Shown: positions 11,120 to 22,499 of the stretch, piece after piece
Layout: every line of letters begins with the position of its first letter
Position numbering within the stretch: the stretch's first letter is position 1
NCBI GenBank assembly: GCA_902702965.1
Contig: CACRXP010000015.1
Location: 2,635,448-2,699,447 of the forward strand
Reading direction: 5' to 3'
Length of the DNA stretch: 64,000 nt
Origin: Spirometra erinaceieuropaei
Taxonomy: Eukaryota > Platyhelminthes > Cestoda > Diphyllobothriidea > Diphyllobothriidae
Program-made: the position numbers and the translations under genes
Notes under the pieces: model-generated
What the model was told of the DNA's origin: nothing
The model's database searches: none
Seen by the model: only the letters and a program-made list of their open reading frames with translations

Positions 11120-11560
11120 ATTTTTTCATGAAAAACAGCCCATACTGATTCTCACGGTAACGATAGGTGGTGGGACCCGAAAGTAGATGGTAACTACAAA
11201 AATATACCCTTAAATCCAGTATGACTGTGGACATCACTTATTATTCAGCTTTCCCATTGTTTAAAATTTCCTTGCCTTCCTGATTGAATGTAAAATTATC
11301 AGCTGCGCTTTATTTAAGGTCCGTTATTTTTTGCAAATTCCTCTTCATTTATTGTTTGATTATCGCGCCTATTTTCTGTGCCAAATAACAGTGTACGATA
11401 AGACTTTCGGCAGCAATTTATTTATTTTCGGTGTTTCCGTGCTCTACATTCTCTGTGTTGCCTCATTCGTAAAATCCACTCTACCACCACTCAACGTATG
11501 ACGCGGTCCACAGGCTGGCTCAAGTTAGTTGTGGCCATTCCCATCCCCAGTTATTCTAAC
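11120..11560. repeat. AT-rich dispersed repeat, copy A
   Basis: It aligns over about 400 bp with 41030-41430, sharing blocks such as ACAAAAATATACCC, CTTTCCCATTGTTTAAAATT and CTCAACGTATGACGCGGTCC with substitutions and small gaps. It lies directly downstream of the mariner pseudogene. The second copy at 41 kb has no mariner next to it, so the repeat is probably an independent element. Confidence 0.55.
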
Positions 11561-11980
11561 AAAATTATTGAATCAAATGCCAATGCGGGGTTTACATTTT
11601 TGTTCGCGTTCACTAAATGAGTCATTAGGTAAGATATGTCACCGCCTCTTAGGAGAGCCCAATTTGCCGTCATCGTCAGCGCCTACGCCCCGGATCTGAC
11701 GAGGCAAAGAACAAATTCTACGAGCACTTACACGCCCCCTTTTCATTTTTGCTGAAGGCAAATAAGCTGGAAAAGTTACTCAGTGCATTAACAGGGACCA
11801 AACGAGGGTGCTGTATTATGACTTACTAGACTCAATTACAATTCCTGTTAAAAATACGTCCTTTTCTTCTAGTAAAAACCGGCACAGATTAATCCCCACT
11901 CCCAGTAACTCTAACAAATATATAATATCGCATGCTAATGCGGGATTTACGTTCCTGTCCACCCTGGTATTTAATGTCCT
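11540..11980. repeat. Local direct duplication including a second mariner scrap
   Basis: The block CCCAGTTATTCTAACAAA...ATGCGGGGTTTAC at 11540-11600 recurs at 11895-11955. A fragment at 11795-11830 (GGGTGCTGTATTATGAC) repeats the mariner DQ-x-x-VLYY-x-LL coding at 10675. It looks like a rearranged partial duplication of the 10.6-11.6 kb region. Confidence 0.4.
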
Positions 11981-12054
11981 GTCGCGCAGAAAGAACTCCG
12001 AATGCTTGAGAAGGCAGAATGCTGTGCATGAAAGGTCAGCTGAATGAGAGAATA

Positions 12055-12090
12055 CAGGGGGGTCTCAGAAAAATTAGGACACTTTTGCAG
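12055..12090. repeat. Possible Tc1-like transposon end
   Basis: CAGGGGGGTCTCAG followed by AAAAATTAGGACAC directly follows a TA at 12053-12054 and looks like a Tc1-type terminal repeat. I find no partner end nearby, so this is a weak call. Confidence 0.25.
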
Positions 12091-12421
12091 TTGCGATGCA
12101 AGAAAGGTCTTGCAACAACATCAGTGCAGGTCCGTTCGCTAGTGCTGGTTGTTTCATGGCAACTTTTTCCTGCATTGCGCCGAGTTTTTCGTAACGCGAC
12201 TTCCGTAAGTAGATTTGACTGTCGCATTCAACGTCAAAGTTCCGATGAATAATGCCTTCTGTCGACCAACATGCAGCCTGCATAACTTTTTGTGTGCAGC
12301 CTTAGTTTCGAGACGTATACGGGACCTTATAGTAGTCCAGTCATGATTAGTTCCAGGACCAGATTTCTATTCTTCTACATTAGTAGAAATAAATTAATGT
12401 TGGTAAGACAGTACTAACAAA

Positions 12422-12480
12422 AGCAAGAGAGACCAGAATGGCCATTTCTGGCTTATTACCGTCGTCAGTGCGGCGTATTT
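12422..12480 (-). repeat. Truncated copy of the tRNA/hammerhead repeat
   Basis: It contains the GACCAGAATGGCCATTTCTG segment and a CGTCGTCAG segment, the complement of the hammerhead core, with one base deleted in stem II and no matching stem I. Only about 60 bp of the unit remain. Confidence 0.5.
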
Positions 12481-12957
12481 GCATGGGATTACGGCGGTTG
12501 GAATACTGGACGTGCGGAGGTGTTGTCGGTCGTCGGTCTCAACATGCAATACCCATTCCCTGCTCATTCTTTCATGCAGCAAAGGAAACTGTTACTGCTA
12601 CGACAGGACTACAGGAAGGTAAACTGGTCTATTTTCGGAAATAAGACATCCATCGTTGTCAGTCGCTTACCCTAAAACAAGTATTTTTGAGAAACAACAC
12701 GTCGGAGATTCACCCCTTTGATATGGGTCCCTTGTTATAGTGGCATGCCTCCTCCTTGACTAGATGATTTCCATTGGCTCAGAATTTATATGTAAATTGT
12801 ATCATGCGTGCTGCACAGGTTAAAGGAGACTTTTGCCGCAATGGAAAATCGGTTGGTCTTTTCAACTGTGTGCTATTAAAAGCAATCACGGATATAAATT
12901 TTGGGTATATGTGAATCTGTGGGGTACTGAATAATTGTAAAGCATGTGCAGTGAGAG

Positions 12958-13897
12958 TCCGATCTCATGAAATTTTGGCCGAAATTCTGGAATACATTTA
13001 CCATTACAAGGGATTATTTAGGAGGGTTTGTATTATTAAATAGCACGCGGCATAATCCCCACATATCTCCGACTCGCCTGGGTATTGGCTTCTGAATGAA
13101 ACTCTTTTTCGACCTTTTATTTTGACTGCACTCAGTAAAGAATGACTATTTATGTAGTATGCATTTTCACATGAACTTTCGGTGGCTATGTAAATTCCAA
13201 AAATAATTTGCAAAAAAATGCTCGGTAATATTCTCCTTAGACATATTCTAACTAAGTACGTCATCTTCCTATTTTATACTCGGCGAATGGGTATTTTTTG
13301 TTTTTGAATGATGCTTCCGGTTCCCGAGTAACTTTAAGCCAGATCTTCCGTTTTATTACTGATTAGCGATTTCAGTCTACATGGTGTTTACTTTCCGCGT
13401 AAGAAAAATCACATATTTTTCTATGCGTCAAAGAAGATGCCATACAGAGTCCACAATTTTTTCAGTGAATGCGAGCTATGTTGTACACATTATGAGGAGC
13501 ATTACTAAACGTACAGGTGCGATCCTGAATAAATGTGCATTGTTTCGTTTTAAAAATCTCAAAATTATGAACTTTTAAAGTCGAAATGTTCCATTTCCTC
13601 AAGTATTGAATGTGAAGACAACGTTTTTTGCAACCAAGGGAGCAAAAGGAAGCAGATTCTTGTACGTGTTTGCTATAAAATACATTTTTTATAAAGCCAT
13701 CGCAAATTAATAAGAAAAAGGCGTACTATTTGCGCAATTTTACAGAAAATGGAAAAAATGCATTCAAAAGCTAACATCATGTGAGTGTGAAATATCATCG
13801 ATTATGCCGCATGATAATCAATATTGAAACTCCACTTAAGTAATTCTTCCTAATCGAAAACGCTTTTCAGAATTCCGGCCAATAGTTTGTGAGATCA
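12958..13897. mobile_element. Decayed Tc1/mariner-type MITE
   Basis: The ends at about 12958-13000 (GATCTCATGAAATTTTGGCC) and 13855-13897 are diverged inverted copies. They match the terminal repeat of the element at 8045 (CATGAAATnTnnnCnGAAATTC). The interior is AT-rich and non-coding. Confidence 0.45.
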
Positions 13898-13899
13898 GT

Positions 13900-15240
13900 C
13901 ACTCACTGTAACTCTTGGCACCGTCCCCCTGCATACCTGACCCTAACTTTTAATGGATGTCCCTCCTAGGAATTTTCAGTTTTCCGGGTCGTGTTGGTGT
14001 CCTTTACCACCGTTTACAGTAAAATGCATCTGCTGGCTACGCGAGTCCTTGTTGCATTTCCTTACTAACTACTGGGATATTGTAAGCTCCTTTACTGTGA
14101 ACTTTCTTATTTCCTTGGTCAAAATTAGTTGGACAACTCTGTTTTCACTTCCTCTTCACATTTTCCCAAAATTCTGTTGTCTTAGCCATAAAAACAACCA
14201 GAAACCCTGATATGTGAATACTGGGAGAACTTCCTGAAACAATTTATCGAATGACTTCATTAATTACCCCGCCCCCTATCGGTGGCTACAGGGAAGCGCT
14301 CTGTTCTTCGTATTTTAAGCGTTTTCTGCACACTTTGTATTAATGAACTAGCCATATCCTCTTTACTACTAAAAAAATGCTGTCGATCTTGATTCAGACT
14401 CATAGTTTTTCGCGATAATCCCTAGTTTCAGCAAAGTTTCTCGTACGGATGATTTCCCCTAGATTCCACCCTTCCAAATCTGACAATACAGTGTTAATTA
14501 CCAATTCGACTGTTTTTTGCGTTTGTTGCCTGCGCCTGACAGAATCGTGTGAACTTTTTACATAGGTAACGTATTCGGTAACGACTGGATATGCAACCTC
14601 AACTTTTGTTAATATGGCACGCCTGCTGACTGGATTTGAGTAGGTATATTATGTTAAGGTCACGGTTGCGGTTGACGTTAGGAAAGTGTCTACAAGTAGG
14701 TTTAGGGTTACTGCTAGGGTTAAGTTAGCCTGCCGCCTACCGGCTTGGCCAATCCGGTCTGTTTAACCAGTAATCTTGGATTACCACATTCATTTCGTTT
14801 ACGCGGACATAATTCGCATATTTCGAATTGCATGTTCTCTTCCGGTATCTCGTTGAAGTAATAAAAGAAACAGAAAGGCGAGTTTTTTTAATGCTTTCCG
14901 CAAATTCCATTAATTGCTGTGTCCATCGGCCGTTCTGATAAGACAAATGTCAACATCCATTCCGTATTACACGAGTCGATGTGCTCTATTTTCCCACTGG
15001 GCTTACAGATTAAGTCCTCGCTGCAATGGTTCGACAACGCGACACTTTCTAAATCACGATGCAGGGAAGAGAGAATAAGTTGGACAACGTCTACTGCAGC
15101 AAAGGAGTGTGAAAGGCACTGTAAGCAGTGACAGTATATCTTCTAACCAGCCGTTTGCTAGTCGTCTTGGATTGTTAGCCTGAACATACCTAAGCTATTT
15201 CCGACTACAACCAATAACTGGAGACGAAATTATCAGTCGG
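13900..15240. other. Intergenic with a short telomere-like stretch
   Basis: No coding feature is supported. At about 14650-14730 a degenerate TTAGGG/GGTTAGG-like series occurs (TAGGTTTAGGG, TAGGGTTAAG). It is too short and impure to call interstitial telomere repeat with confidence. Confidence 0.3.
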
Positions 15241-15629
15241 AGTCAAGGCGCCGACGAACTGAAGACTGAGTCGCGTGCGCATACGCAATGAGTAATGGAC
15301 GTGTTAGACAAGCCGAAAGGGGCATGGGTAAATGGCAGTGTCAACGGTTGCGAGAGCGAACTCTCACGATATCCCCTAGAGGAATAGCGGACGTAAAACC
15401 GACGTCGAAACGCAGATGCGATGTAAAAACACATGCATGATAAGACAGTTGAAAGAATGCACTCGCGGACTGCCACGAACGATGCGAATGTCAGTGACAT
15501 CTCAGCAGCTTTGATAAGAGGTATTGAGGGAGGTAGTTTAGGAAGTGTGTGGGAGTAAGGGAGATTGTGGAGCAGGTGACAGGGATTCAACATTTATTTA
15601 TGCATGGGGGCAGGTCTAGCAGTTCCTAT

Positions 15630-15840
15630 AGGATAACAGTATCAACCTGGTCGACGTTGATTACGTCCCGCTTGTCATCTTGCTGGATCCGGTAGGCCTT
15701 TATGTTGCATGAAAACACACGAAACGGTCCCTCTTAGGGCAGTGCCGGCTGCTTGAGCATACGGTCGCGCTGAAAGAAGGCGGGAGTGCAGTCGCTTCTC
15801 GTCTTCGGCGTTGTACTAAAGTCGTATTTGAACTACAACG
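15630..15840 (-). pseudogene. Ty3/gypsy-type integrase C-terminal fragment
   Basis: On the minus strand, coding at 15735-15641 reads GPFRVFSCNIKAYRIQQ followed by a DDK-x-x-VINVDQV segment. This resembles the G-P-F-x-V end of gypsy polyproteins, where the integrase C-terminal domain meets its partner strand. A stop precedes the block and the rest of pol is absent. It is likely a remnant of a 3' end. The sequence immediately downstream (15243-15600) could be LTR-derived, but I cannot find a second LTR. Confidence 0.4.
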
Positions 15841-16525
15841 CAACCGAATGGGTGCTCGATTCCACCTTCTGACTGCCGGGTAAAATAGTTAACACAACCT
15901 TTCATTGTATAGCGAGAATTCAGATAATTTTGTGTGCCATCTGAGACCATTCATGCGTCCGCTGTCCCCGATTCCTCCGTGAATGTAATCGGCCCATCCG
16001 TTACCTTTGCTGCCTGTATGCTTCATGATCACACTGTTCTATCCTACTGACTCTTTGTTGACAGCTTTATGAATATTGCACGGTTTCATCACAGTAGCTG
16101 ATGGATCTCAACTCAAATGTCCATAGCGACTTTCGGAACAAGTTTGAAAAGGTTTGTTCCGAAGGATGTACTCCAAGTTCAAGTATTTATTTTCACGGAA
16201 ATTAAACAAGACAAACGACAGCGTTTAGTACTATTCCACTAGGGGTCGCGATCCTGACTCGCACATCAGGACAAGACATGGACCCAGACGAACTACTGAG
16301 CCTATGCACCGCGACAAACACGAGCACAAGTCGTCAGCTCGGCCGTCGAAAACAAGGTCCATCGCATACCACGTGACCTGGCGGGTAGAGGGGATCATAC
16401 TAAGACGGTGTTTAAGTTACAGAGTAATTTTGAGCCCGTTGCGACCTTTGGGTTTTGCGGTCTACAACTTACATACTTTCCGTTTAAGGCAAGTCGTACA
16501 CAGAGTTTTAGTGAGTTCTTCAATT
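15841..16525. other. Intergenic, no supported feature
   Basis: There is no recognisable coding or repeat match. The 150-codon frame that starts at 16304 runs into the decayed MITE and has no protein-like motif. Confidence 0.3.
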
Positions 16526-16529
16526 AGTT

Positions 16530-16900
16530 TGGGCTTTATTGCATACTTCATAAGGAACAATAGTAAACGAATGGATAGGACGTTATTTAAATGGGCACTT
16601 TACCGTCTTAAAACTGAAATACTTAAAGACTTCTCTCGATCGGTGAGATGGTTTTTTTCGACCTTGAAATATGAAGACGCGATTTTTTGCGAAACTACAT
16701 TAGAAACTGCATTAGAAAGGATATCTTGGAGCATGTCTCCTATAAAGTTGATTTGAATTTACATGGACATCGAAAATCAGCGGCAAGATGCGTACTACTT
16801 AGCAGTCATTTTTTTCCGAGTGCACTCAAAATCCGGCATCTTGGTCTGATTGAAATATCTTGGGAGTATGCTGCTGACCAATCAGTATTTCAACTCGAAT
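16530..16900. repeat. Decayed MITE-related AT-rich sequence
   Basis: Blocks such as ACATGGACATCGAAAATCAG, TACTACTTAGCAGTCATTTTTTT and CAATCAGTATTTCAACTC follow the order of the right half of the element at 8480-8720, with heavy divergence. Confidence 0.35.
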
Positions 16901-17495
16901 AGGCTAGTCCTTCCTTATCTAAAATGCACTTTGCATCTTCGATTGTAGATCTGTGAACATTTTCCCATTTCGTCTTACTGTTTTCCTGTGCACGGGAAAT
17001 TTTCTGTGCACTTGTTGAAATGTGCCGGAACCCACAATGGCCAGCTTTGACTTGCAACTACGAGTGTTTTGATTCTGCTGTCGTTTGATGTCGATGGTCC
17101 ATAATTCGCTCTTATTTGCCTAAATTCGTTGTCGCCAAATGCGATAAAAATCTGGAAATTAGTCCTCAATCATACCTTGCCAGGGCAATTATCATCACTT
17201 TCAACAACAACCTGGTACCGGAGAAGACTATACTTTTCGTATGTATGTACAGTAATTCACTTTAACCGTTTTTTCCAAGAAACACTGACTAAAAATAATC
17301 TCGTTAAAGCCTGAGGAATCACAATATTTAACTGCTTCCAATCGGTGTTCATTGAACAGTCTAGTCCGTGGCATCTGTTGCCTCAAATGAATCAGTATGC
17401 GTTGACCGAACACTTCCAGACCCCACTCCCCAGACTGATTACTAAGATGAATACATATGTGTCCTTATAACGGGTCACGAGGGGACACAATGGAC
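16901..17495. other. Intergenic, no supported feature
   Basis: Nothing beyond short open frames is visible. Confidence 0.3.
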
Positions 17496-17499
17496 GAAC

Positions 17500-17960
17500 A
17501 CCGCTACTAGATTGTGAAAGGACACGTATTGCTCTGACTGGGCACACTTAACAAGTGCCCCACCTGGGGAGGTGCGCTGTCTCCCTTAAGCACGGGCTCA
17601 AGCCGCATCAGCAATTTGCGCCCCATCCTCGCACCGATCGCTGACCACTCAAACAAGACTGGTGCTTGTGAGAGGGAAAGGAGAGGGAGACCGACTCTGA
17701 GGAATCCATGCCTACGACACTCACTGCACACTTCTCATTATAAACAATCTAACGAGTTTTAAACCCAGGACAATGTGTTAGACGTCATGTCTTGGAAGGA
17801 TTCCAACTGACTGCATAGTTTCGTCCTGGTTTCAGAGGGGCAAGCCAGGCTGTAATGACTCTTTTCAAATGTGGCCATTATGGTGCTCCCTGTTGGTTGG
17901 GATTCAAGTCAACTGCCTCTTGTTGCTGTCGTGTGTGGTCCCGGCGTGTACTTCGGTTGC
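17500..17960 (-). repeat. Diverged copy of the GC-rich dispersed repeat
   Basis: The order CTCACTGCACAC...AACAATCT, GTCTTGGAAGGATTCCAACTG and CAGGCTGTAATGAC parallels 63270-63440. This places it in the same family as 49990-50160 and 46840-46890. Confidence 0.4.
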
Positions 17961-20900
17961 TTACCTTGGTTAACCACTGCGTCCGATTCTGCCTCTGTCC
18001 GTATGGACTCCGTGTTGACATCGGGTCTATGAAGATGAGGGCGGTGAGATGGCCGCAGATGCTGCACAGTTGCCTAACTACAAGCGGTATCTGGATTTGT
18101 ACAGAACTGTTCGATGCATCACAAAATCCTATGTGGTTATATACTTAACAACAAAAGCAATCGTGGCCCGATTGCGGCGCTGAGGTCTCGGAACGGAGTA
18201 ACGGAGAAAGCTCGATAGGTTACACTTTAGATACTTCTCACCGACGTGGTCTTCATACCTCCTGCGTAACATGAAGGTATCGAAAAAAGTTTAAAATCAG
18301 GCAAATGGGCTTTTTCAGCTCATTCGATGTCAAAACATCAAAAGGCCGTGACTGTCTCTCACAACAGCACTCCCCCCGCTAGCAGAGCCTTCCACGTTGG
18401 ATAGAAGTTTGAATGCGCGCAGTGTGAGTCCGTAACAAAGACTGTCGATACGGGGTGTGTGTCAGAGTTTACAGTTGTGCAGGCTGGTCTCTCGGAGAAT
18501 CCGCACTCTGGTCATTGTTTATCATACCCCATAATAATGCTGCCATAAAGGCAGTAAAGTCAAATATCGTTCTTTTCTCGGATGGTTTAAGGGTATAAGG
18601 GATTGTTCACGACGACAATGGTGGAATTCCCTCGCGAATGGTCATTGATAGCCTACATACTCGTACAGAAACGTTGTTCCGTAGGTGGTAACACTTGTAA
18701 ATACGTTAGATTCACAGAGGCGTCTAACAGCTAAATACTATCAAAACTTTCCGGAAGTGCGCTACAGCAAAGGTCTTACAAAAACTTGTTAGATTGAAAA
18801 TGAACTCTAACATAATATTCGGAATGACTTAAGAGCCGAAGCGTTGCCATCAAATGCCGCGACTTGTGCATTGGCATCTACGGGGGTTGTATGCTGCATT
18901 TGTCCCTCAAAATTTCCAAACCCTTTTTAGTGCATGTGAATTGCGTCATTCAAACTGTGAGGTTCTGTTGAAACTGACCCTCATGAACTGCCGCGAAACG
19001 CCTTCCAAACTAAAGTCCTCTGTGTGGCCCTGATGGATACGTCTGCCAATCTAATTTTTTTCGAATAAAGAAGAGATAGGAGCGGCCCATTGCTAACCTT
19101 CAAGACAATGAGCTTATTATTTACAAGCGCCTTTTCCAGCGTATGTTCCCTATCGAGCCTTTAAAGAATGATATGAACTGTAAAACTCAGCGCTATGTGA
19201 CCTTCTTGGGAGGTTGAAATGAAGATGGGACGCTCACTCCACCGTCGTGGTGTGACTGAGGTGGAAAATCGATTATAATGAGCTTAATGCCACCACCAGT
19301 CACTAAGGCATACTGCTATCAGGGGATGATATAACTTTTAATCACCGGATTCCGCACGGTTACAGAAACCATGGAATAATTATTCCCCAGAAACCAGCCA
19401 CCTGTTAGTAGAAGCCGTGCCAGCCGACTCGTTCGCACACTGCCCTAAGGACGCGTCCACATGCTGTCCTATCCATTCGCCTACACGGCGTGCGACAGCC
19501 ACACCGGGGGGATTGGAGACTTGTGGAGCGGGCTACTGGCTAGGCGTTACAGCAAGAATATTGCACTAAAGACATTTTTTAAATTCTCTTTATTATTCAG
19601 TTACTTGTAAGTTTGTGTGGTCCGATTAATTCCCGTTTTATCAATTGGCGTCGTATTTTAACTGGTTACTTATTGCGAGAACTCCGTGGAGTTAACGAAC
19701 GTACCAGACTGACTCCCCAAATCAACTGACTTAAGACCATCAAACGGCCGAAAATGTCCAAAGTTTCCACACGGCTACGTAGACAATACCTTAACGAACT
19801 CGAGTTAATAAAGGGATGCTTAACAGAATTTGTGATGTTGAGTGAAGCTGTTTTTCTAACCTACTCATAAATGGAACCTTCGGAGACACCACCAGAAGTC
19901 AAACAACCCCTCTTCGAAAACATGTGTGACGTATACATTCTTTATAGGATACTACCAACCCCTGGGACACGTTCAAGAAGAATCTGCTTAGCCTTCACCA
20001 GTCGACTGTTGTAGTATTATTTTCAATCCTGAAGAGAGTTCAGGTGACCCAAAAAGCAGGATTTAACCTCAGGCTAAGTACTACATATTTTCCAAATTCA
20101 CAGTTAAGGTTTACCTGCTGTCACGAAAAAGGTACATATTGCGAATTGCTATTGCATATCGTAAATAAAGGGAAAAGGTAGCCTGTTTCATTTTATTTTC
20201 CTCTGTCATACGGAATCTGTTAATGTTTTTTCTAATACTAATGAAATGTTTTTGTCAACCACCTTATGTTCTGCCCGTTTTTTGTGGTCAAAGTAGGGTT
20301 GTTTCACTTCTCCGTTTTGTCATTGCGGACTGTACGCCCGCCGACAACTCTATATCTGATTGCCTTAATATTAAGCTTCTATAGATCATTCATGTGGCAC
20401 GCTGGAGTAACACGACTGTGGATTATATAGCAGAAGAAGTCACGCATTCGAGAGTCGATTTGAAGATACAATTTCAGAATTTTTGCATGTAGCGAAACAT
20501 ATGCAGGGTCGCATGGCCTAATATCTCACCAACCTACGACGGTTTTTTATTATAATTACGTACAATTATATAGATATTTATTCACTAGCGCAGAAGTGAT
20601 TCACAGATACAATTAATGTTGTTGGTCCGACTGCAAGCAACCCAAAACGACAAGTTTACGGTTTACAGTCTACCGAAAATGGCAATGTAAAAGGAAGCAG
20701 AAGGCCTCAACAATGATCCTAATTTATGCCTATCTCTGCGCGCAATTGTTTTTCAGGGGCAATTTCAACAGCTAATGATTTCGGTATTAAATTTTCATTC
20801 CGCTGTTTCCGATTTTTCTCCGACGAGAACTCATTGGAAACTAACATTAGTGTTTGAGGTTCTGGCAAGGTTTATGCTTTATACGTTTACCGTGTTCATA

Positions 20901-21390
20901 AAATTTGGTGTGTTTTTAGTCCTCAGACCTAGGCCTCCAGATGGGCTGTCACGTGCCTGTTAATTCTGTATGCTTGTCCCGCCGTGGCCATTCCTGAAAA
21001 CTATTTCCTCACTCGATTCAAAGTTTACACACACACGACTTATCTACCAGGTATTCTTATACGAAATGAATTCCCCAAATTTCTTCCATACACACACGAG
21101 AATCCGTAGAAAAGCAGTAGGTGTTTAGTCATCCAAATAAGTAATCACCTTTAAATCTTCAGCAGCATTAATTAAAACAACTTAAAGGTTGTTGAAGGGC
21201 GGCGATCTCGAAGGTGTTGGCGAGAAGTCGGGGTTTCACCGCGCTGTTACACCTGTTGGCTCAGGCATCCGAAAGTTCGTTTTTGTAGCATATACTGTAT
21301 TGCTCTTTTGTACCTCATGTAAAGATCCTCAAGCATGATGCTTATCTATAGGAGTTTTCGTAATACTATCGCCGGAACAACCACCTCTAT
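17961..21390. other. Intergenic, no supported feature
   Basis: This long stretch contains no recognisable coding block, tRNA or repeat shared with the rest of the window. Open frames are short and lack motifs. Confidence 0.3.
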
Positions 21391-21394
21391 ATAT

Positions 21395-21430
21395 AACAGG
21401 AGGACTGCGCATATGTGCAGTCCTCCTGTT
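21395..21430. repeat. 36-bp near-perfect palindrome
   Basis: AACAGGAGGACTGC at 21395 is followed by a CATATG centre and its complement ending at 21430. Only one mismatched pair occurs (GC/AC next to the centre). It could form a hairpin or cruciform, and no flanking element explains it. Confidence 0.7.
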
Positions 21431-21697
21431 CCTGCCATTGTAATACTTTATAGTCCGTGCAGGTAATGATGGATTTTCCAACCAGAGAGGAACAAAACTG
21501 TTTAAGAAATGTAACTGTCGTATGCAATTCTCTGCGACAAATGTAGTAATTTCAGTAAATTTTGTAGAAGGTTTTTCATAAAAAACGTACCGGTCACCCG
21601 TCTGGTTGGTAATGTCCAGTCTCCATTAATAAAAGTTATCCGAAGCGGAGCTTTTCGTTGGCAAGTAGAAGTAACAGAAAAAACACCGTTTGGTAGT

Positions 21698-21982
21698 GTG
21701 AAAATAAATTCAATGATATTTTTGTAGCGAAGGTTGGCAAATTGGTGCACATGAGTTGTTAAACTGGTGTATAAAGGTATGCAGGGGAATGCAAAATCGT
21801 TTCTTTGATAGGCGTCGGTGATATACCGAAAAAAACAAGTGAAAATAAATTCAATACTATTTTTTGTAGCGAAGGTTGGCAAATTGATGCACATGAGTTG
21901 TTAAACTGGTGTATAAAGGTATGCAGGGGAATATAAAATCGTTTCGTTGATAGGCGTTGATAATATACTGAAAAAACAAGTG
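21698..21982. repeat. Two-copy tandem repeat, 141-bp period
   Basis: GTGAAAATAAATTCAAT begins at 21698 and again at 21839. The two units also share GTAGCGAAGGTTGGCAAATT and GGTATGCAGGGGAAT and end in an A-rich ACAAGTG. Identity is high, implying a recent duplication. Confidence 0.75.
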
Positions 21983-22400
21983 TCAGTTACCTAAAGAGGA
22001 AACCGTGGGTGCCTCGTGCGACGGATCCCGTTTAAGGTATCATGATGCTCCAATCATACACTGCACGCTTTGCTTCGTCTTCCTCCAATAACCTTGGATG
22101 TTGGATTCTGGATCGACGAAACAACAGGGATGGTTAATACCGTAATTTTATACTCTCAACTGGTTCACTGCTGTATATTCATGTCGTCCGTCCCTCACGA
22201 TTGTGCTGTGGAGACCTAAATGAGCGTATGTCTATTGTTACATTCCATTGCTTATGGCAGGCTAGTGGATACCATTTCAGAGCAGCCCTTTGCGACGACA
22301 TCCAAGGCAAACCAAAAGATAGAATGGGAAATTTCGTAGATCAGAGGTGGTTTTGCAGATTTCAAATAACTCACTTTGACCTAACTGTGGAAAACTCGGT

Positions 22401-22492
22401 GCCTCGGTGGGATACCAACCCACGTTAGCAATGGGAGGCTTTAGTACAGGCAACGCTCTAACCGTCTGAGTTACGAGGCCCCACCGGAAGAC
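22401..22492 (-). repeat. tRNA-like sequence (SINE head or tRNA pseudogene)
   Basis: On the minus strand it has an A-box-like segment (TAACTCAGACGGTTAGAGCG), a B-box-like GGGTTGGTATCCC and a T stem with five pairs (GTGGG/CCCAC). Six of seven acceptor pairs form. The central region does not fold into a normal anticodon arm. It is related in its head to the tRNA-like sequence at 26603 but differs from the tRNA/hammerhead repeat family. Confidence 0.5.
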
Positions 22493-22499
22493 GCGAGTT

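Noticed and set aside
11105..11160. GAAACGTC resembling the Penelope hammerhead 3' core
   Set aside because: No CUGANGA box or stem II precedes it at the needed distance.
16304..16756. 150-codon plus-strand frame
   Set aside because: It overlaps decayed MITE sequence, has no motif and low-complexity neighbours, and shows no splice context.
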